A stretch of DNA of 64,000 bases from Xestospongia bergquistia (taxonomy: Eukaryota > Porifera > Demospongiae > Haplosclerida > Petrosiidae): assembly GCA_963965975.1 (NCBI GenBank), contig OZ014412.1, forward strand, positions 15,560,349-15,624,348, in the 5' to 3' direction. This document shows, piece by piece, positions 59,090-64,000 of this stretch. Numbering within the stretch: the first letter of the stretch is position 1; each line of letters begins with the position of its first letter. Under the pieces are notes generated by a model. The model saw nothing but the letters and a program-made list of their open reading frames with translations, did not search any database and was not told the DNA's origin. Position numbers and translations under genes: made by a program.

Positions 59090-60244
59090 ATGCAAAAGGT
59101 TTTTCTTTTCATAGCCTGCTTATACATTGCTGCTGTCAGTTCCCAACATCTATATACAGGAAGAAAAATTACATTTTCTCCTGCTACCTTAACAGAGGAA
59201 GAAGAAGTTCACTACAATGAACACAACCCAAAAGAAGGCACTTCTGAAGATTATGATGCTCAACGATGGGTCTCTGTCACTAGTGAAGGATACGAGACAA
59301 TGGGGACTTTAAAAGAAGTGATGGAAGAAATGTCTCAAGAAACATACGAAAGTAATGAAGACCCTAGTATTCCTAATGGTTTTGAAGATCCTCACTATCC
59401 TATGAACAACAAAGAACCTACAAACCCCAGCAAAGTTAAGGATGAACCCAATAACCCAGGTGAGGTAAATGAAGAACCTGACAAGCATGAAGATGAACTC
59501 AATGAAAAGCCTGATGATAATGGGCAAAATGACAGTGACTCTGATGATGATCTTTTGACAGAGGTAGAGGATGCTCTTAAAGAAACTGATGAGAAACGCC
59601 GTGTTTTCGGACGTGACACACGAGTTAGAGTGACTGCTTCTTATCTTAGGAGTTATCCATGGAGGACAATGGGGAGAATTGATAGAGGATGCACTGGAAC
59701 ATTTATTCGTGGCAGGACCATTCTCACTGCTGGCCATTGTGTACATCGAGGTAATGGCCGACCAAGTGGTTGGGTAAGAAACATAAATTTCCGTCGTGCG
59801 AAGAACTGTGATCGAAACAATGGGTTCTACTACAGGTGGAAAAGAGCTGTCACCTATAATGGATGGTATCGTAACCGATATCAGAGCTATGATATTGCAG
59901 TGATCATAACATATTCTCGTTACTCTAACTGGATGGCAATTGGATATCGCTACCCAATGCCAAGGTACATCATTAACATTAGTGGTTATCCAAGCGACAA
60001 AGCAGGGAGGTGCATGTGGCGGACATCATGCCGTCTACGTGGCACCATAAACTTTGGTCGGCAGCTCAAATATAGATGTGACACTTATCGTGGAATGAGC
60101 GGAAGTGCTGTCTATGCCAATGGGGCTCGTATCATCTATGGTGTCCATACTAGAGGTGGAATATTTTATAACCGAGCCACTCGTATAACACGAAAACACT
60201 TCAATAGGTTACAACGCTGGATCTCTAGGTATCGTGGTAGTTAA
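59090..60244 (+). CDS. secreted V8-like (S1B) serine protease precursor
   Basis: 384 residues in a single exon. A signal peptide (1-19, cleavage likely after SSQ) and a long acidic pro-region rich in E, D, N and P (20-169) end at a dibasic site, EKRR-VFGRD. Mature chain from V172: like V8/glutamyl endopeptidases it starts V-G-D-R-V and has the triad His216 (TAGHC), Asp268 (SYDIAV) and Ser337 (GMSGSA). His353 in GVHTRGG is the place where V8-type enzymes bind a P1 glutamate. Cys201/Cys217 can form the His-loop disulfide. The mature domain is strongly basic, opposite in charge to its pro-region. The domain is more GC-rich than its surroundings and has no intron, so bacterial origin or retro-copy origin is possible. 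It likely cleaves after acidic residues outside the cell. Confidence 0.88.
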   Translation: MQKVFLFIACLYIAAVSSQHLYTGRKITFSPATLTEEEEVHYNEHNPKEGTSEDYDAQRWVSVTSEGYETMGTLKEVMEEMSQETYESNEDPSIPNGFEDPHYPMNNKEPTNPSKVKDEPNNPGEVNEEPDKHEDELNEKPDDNGQNDSDSDDDLLTEVEDALKETDEKRRVFGRDTRVRVTASYLRSYPWRTMGRIDRGCTGTFIRGRTILTAGHCVHRGNGRPSGWVRNINFRRAKNCDRNNGFYYRWKRAVTYNGWYRNRYQSYDIAVIITYSRYSNWMAIGYRYPMPRYIINISGYPSDKAGRCMWRTSCRLRGTINFGRQLKYRCDTYRGMSGSAVYANGARIIYGVHTRGGIFYNRATRITRKHFNRLQRWISRYRGS

Positions 60245-62668
60245 AATGCTGAGTTTCTTCAAGTTTGAACTCATTTAGGCCATCAAAATATGACAGTCTA
60301 AGTATTAGACTTGGCTGTTGAATGCAATTTCATAATATCAATTTAGTTCTTTTTTTATTTTTTGTCAGATTTATATTGTTCACAAACAATATTGACATTT
60401 GTTTAGTTTATATTAAAATTTTAATCAATCAATTTAGAAGTAGATTAAAAGACACTTAGTAATAAAGTCTTTCATGTTAAAATAAATTGAAGTTAATAAT
60501 TAAAAGGGATCAAATTTAAATCAAGACATGTACACAAAAAAACACTTTTATTCTCATTGTTATATATCACTCTGTAAATAGTGTTATGTCATTTTAACAT
60601 ATCAATATATTATTCCAATTTCATGTCAGTCATTAGTTATGTAATAGTGAATAGGATAGTCTACAATGTACATACACATGTAATGGTTTCCTCATGTAAG
60701 TAGTTCATTAGTTGTCTACACTAATGACTATAATACCATACAATTAAGCATCATATCATGCATAGATTCTAATTGAACTTGATTTCATAGTGTAAATAAC
60801 AGCTACTGTAAAGGATTACTTCTTTCTATTTTACAATGAAGTACTTCTCTGTCAACTGCCTCCCAGATTTTCTTGTATATAGGGTACCCTATCACTATGG
60901 ATTCATAGGAATAGCTAGCCATACTTGTGTTCACAACACGTGTCTGATACCACACCCATTAATTAATACTTCACACCCACTAAACACGAAAGTTAATACC
61001 CACGAAATTTAAATAATAAAGCTAAATTTAAAAAAAACGAAAATTTAAACCCTCGAAAATTTGTACCCTTACGGTAGCTATATACATTAGATAGTTAATG
61101 TGTGTTAGTACATTAAATGTATTACATCTGATGGTGTTTCTTAGTAAGTACTTGCATATAACTAGTTTTAGTGAGTCACAAGTCTATGCATACATATTCC
61201 TACTAAATCCATATATGATTTGATTTGCAATAAGAGACCACTTATGGCAAACACAACCATTCACTGTAACTGTATGTATACAAAACTTTTTTTGGTATTA
61301 TTAACAGTGGTCTCTTTCATAAATCAGGTCACAAATGTTTTCCAAAACTCAGGAAATATGCCCTAACACCTACTAATATACAGTATCATATACCAAGTCA
61401 TGCTCATGAATGAAACTCACACAACAAATTCATAATTTAAAATGACATATCATTTTTATCAGCAAATTATAAAAATTGATTGATTGATTTAAGCAATATA
61501 ATTTGGTTATATAGGTTTCATGTAACAAAAGTATTTGATGTAAATTGAAAGATAACATAATATTGTTTTTTTTTATTAATATATTGTTATTCAAATGTTA
61601 TTACTTTTAACTTTTGATAAACAATACATTCCATAGAACATTATAGTAATCAAACAGTATTACATTTACTTTCAATTTGCTGAAAGAACATTGTTACATG
61701 CAACCAGCTGTATAAACAATTTATACTTGTAAAGTCAATTAAATCATTAGTTTTTACAGTAATTGTTAACGTTATCATAAAAACATTACATTTACTTTCA
61801 GTTTGTATACATGAAAGAATGCTATATGCCATCTGTGTAACTATGTCTATATTGGTTAAATCAACCAATTAGCTTTTACAGTGATAAAAATGCATGTCAT
61901 AAAATAACATTACCTTAGATAAGAACAGTATTAAGCAGCTGTCATTAATACAATAGAGTCTTAAATGAAATGCATATTCTATTTATATCTTGTAATCGCT
62001 ACATACTTGTAGCACTCTAAACTCAAGGATACATAGTAAATTATACTGATGACTTTAAGTTCTTTTGAGAGTATTGATAACAATGACACTATCAAAATTT
62101 TACATTCTAACATAATTTGATATGATATAATATTTGCTTTATATGGTATATCTCTCTCCCTATTCATAATAATTATAATAATAAATGTACATTACAAATA
62201 GAATGACCTAAATATAAATTCAAATAGGTATTCTACACAATTTTTGGTTTCTTATTTACATATTTATAGTTAGTACTTAAAATTGTAATATAATAAAACA
62301 ATCATGTGATAGGTCACATGATTGTCCTATGATATTATTGTTTAATATATAAATTATTACTTGAAGTTACTAAATTATTACTTGAAGTTAGTGTATAATG
62401 ATATCATTATTGGACTAACATGTGAAAAGTAAAAGACAAACTTAGAGGTAAATAATTTCAGAAAAGAATAGAAATAAATGGAAAAAATGGAAAAAGGAAA
62501 AGTAAATAATGACATTAAAACACAATAAGTGTTGGCTTATTCCATGAAAAAAGAGAAAGAGTTAGACAGTAAAGGTAATGAGTTTGTCTAGTAATAAATT
62601 GATTAAGATAAGAAAATAAATGAAATAATTTTGTATGTTTCAACTAAATAGAAAAACCCTAACAATGA
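60245..62668. other. intergenic region without a supportable gene
   Basis: AT-rich sequence with no conserved frame. It holds a run of CACACCCA-type and CGAAAATTT-type short repeats (about 60945-61075), a diverged tandem duplication of about 125 bp (61655-61910, both halves starting ATTACATTTACTTTCA) and a perfect inverted repeat at 62298-62325. The small minus-strand frames at 61650-61868 and 61979-62167 show nothing protein-like. Confidence 0.6.
62298..62325. repeat. inverted repeat with 12-bp arms
   Basis: ACAATCATGTGA, a 4-base spacer, then TCACATGATTGT. The arms are perfect and each contains CATGTG/CACATG, an E-box form. It could be a hairpin or paired protein-binding sites. Confidence 0.6.
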
Positions 62669-64000
62669 TCATACTTGTGGTACAACAATTGATGGACTAG
62701 TTTTTTCAAAGGACAAAATTTGATCTGGTATATAAGGTTCCACTGAGTGGAAAATTTGGGGATTCAACAATAACAATGAAAAGACTATAGAGATAAATAC
62801 AAACCCAAAAAATGTAAACAGGAGTAATTGGCAACACCGTTTTTTACAACTCTGTTTTCGAACAGGAGGGAGGGGGCGTGGTGAAGGTGTTCGAGGTGGA
62901 ATAGGTCTCTCATTTTCTAACTCCTTAATACGATTCTCCATGTCTCTTATTGTTCTCTCTCTTCTTTGAATTTCATCATTTTTAAATGGCAACTCAGCAA
63001 GTGCTTTACATGCTTCCTCTTCCCAAGTACAAGCCTAAAGTATTCAGTAAATAAACATTATTTTACATAAAACTCTACAAAGAATAACGTTCAAGAAAGT
63101 ATTTGATTTTAAGTATGGAATTCACACTGATCATTTTTTGTAAAACAGAAATAGCATAGTAAACAATGTTACTGAGCTAACTTTTTTTCCAATATCGTCA
63201 TGAAGATGTTTCAAAGTATCTTCTAACTCCAACCATTTTTGGCTAAGTTCATTACATTGTTCCACAAACTCCTTAGCTGGTCCGTAGGTATCACGATAGT
63301 CAGGGGTAACCAATGTTTTCAGAAAATTGTCCAAAGTCTCCAATGAGTGTGTCATTCGAGTGTGGTCGTCAATCATTAACTTGTAAAAAGTAAAAACATG
63401 TATTAAAGTGTATTCAGAAATGTTAACTTACTCGAAATCTCTCCACAAACGGAGCAGGATTGCGTTCTTCTTCTTCTACTGCTAACAGTTGCTCCTTTTC
63501 TTCTTCAATTTTGTCAAAAGCCTCCTCACACCAGCCACTTAAGTCCGAATGCAATGTCACCATCTCTTTCCATGGCTGACACTTTTCAGGAAATGAAGCT
63601 AGACCCGACGTGAGAACTTCCCACCGCTGTTGAGCAACAGTAAACATGTCCCGATACTTAACAACTTCATCATCCTCTGTTTTTGTTATGTCATCCTCAA
63701 GTTCTTCTACTGCTTCATTGTTCTCTGCCTCATCTCCCTGAGCCATTTCACTTTCAATATTACTAGTATTCCTTTCATCAGAGAAAAAGATATGCTTCTC
63801 AAAATTTAACTGCAGGTACTGGAGAACACCGTGTTTATCCTTAGTACTGTCTTCAAGCATCTACAGTAATGAAAATATGCATATTAAGTATAACAACTTT
63901 GTACTGCAATCATCTCTATTGCATAATGGCATGTCTTTCTTGGGAATAATAATAATTTATGTATAATGTGTGGATCACTTTACCTTGAAACGTCCAGTAA
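62669..64000 (-). CDS. tail-anchored coiled-coil/spectrin-like protein, C-terminal part
   Basis: Exons visible: 63984-64000 (partial, runs off the window), 63432-63860, 63182-63379 and 62669-63034. All are joined in phase 0 and encode about 337 residues of C-terminus. The first parts are acidic and helical with regularly placed Trp/Leu (RWEVLTSGLASFPEKCQPWK, LSQKWLELEDTLKHLHDD), resembling spectrin repeats. A charged coiled coil (RRERTIRDMENRIKELENE), a proline-rich linker and a basic cysteine patch follow. Then come a single membrane helix (about 20 residues around LLLFTFFGFVFISIVFSLLL) and a tail of about 31 residues ending VVPQV. The layout resembles nuclear-envelope KASH proteins such as nesprins, but the usual PPPX end is absent, so the family remains open. 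Confidence 0.7.

Noticed and set aside
61650-62167. Minus-strand frames of 72 and 62 codons in the right intergenic region
   Set aside because: They fall on or beside a diverged 125-bp tandem duplication, with no splice context or recognisable protein.

Overview
The window is animal nuclear DNA: AT-rich, with genes split by many short GT-AG introns (some only about 50 bases), intergenic gaps of 77-150 bases at the left end, and abundant small palindromic repeats. Recognisable genes are eIF3k, LRRC57, TTC36, nidogen-domain (NIDO) proteins and a V8-like serine protease. Compactness, base composition and an expanded NIDO family suggest a sponge such as Amphimedon; this assignment is inference.

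Layout. 1-218 holds what looks like the last coding exon of a plus-strand gene. 1870-7795 is an ordinary single-copy block: eIF3k (minus, 8 exons), LRRC57 (minus, 4 exons) and TTC36 (plus, 4 exons), the last two sharing a 77-bp divergent promoter. From 7.8 to 59 kb lies a large array built by repeated segmental duplication of a unit whose inferred ancestral order is TTC36 - NIDO gene (minus) - protease. It carries seven near-complete NIDO genes (five-exon design with a 17-bp first coding exon and a separate Cys-rich last exon), two 3' partial copies, three decayed copies and several stray exons. The only intact TTC36 is at the left end and the only intact protease (59090-60244) at the right end. 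Between them are three protease-TTC36 chimeras at duplication junctions, now broken. Two units (37.67-46.55 and 46.55-55.43 kb) are almost identical, 8,879 bp apart.

Mobile DNA. A whole-looking Ty3/Gypsy LTR retrotransposon (29898-34406) sits inside a 215-bp element, which itself sits inside a hairpin MITE: three nested insertions with clear target-site duplications. A perfect 172-bp palindrome (27256-27427) carries a hammerhead-ribozyme-like core on both strands. Other MITE-like hairpins, minisatellites and (TA)n tracts are scattered through the window.

60245-62668 has no gene I can support. 62669-64000 is the 3' part of a minus-strand gene for a coiled-coil/spectrin-like protein with a C-terminal membrane anchor.

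The most unusual content is the clustered, secreted, single-NIDO-domain family: its members share promoters and splice sites but differ in short segments between conserved blocks. It is interleaved with a secreted protease whose duplication has repeatedly created in-frame fusions with the intracellular TPR gene TTC36.
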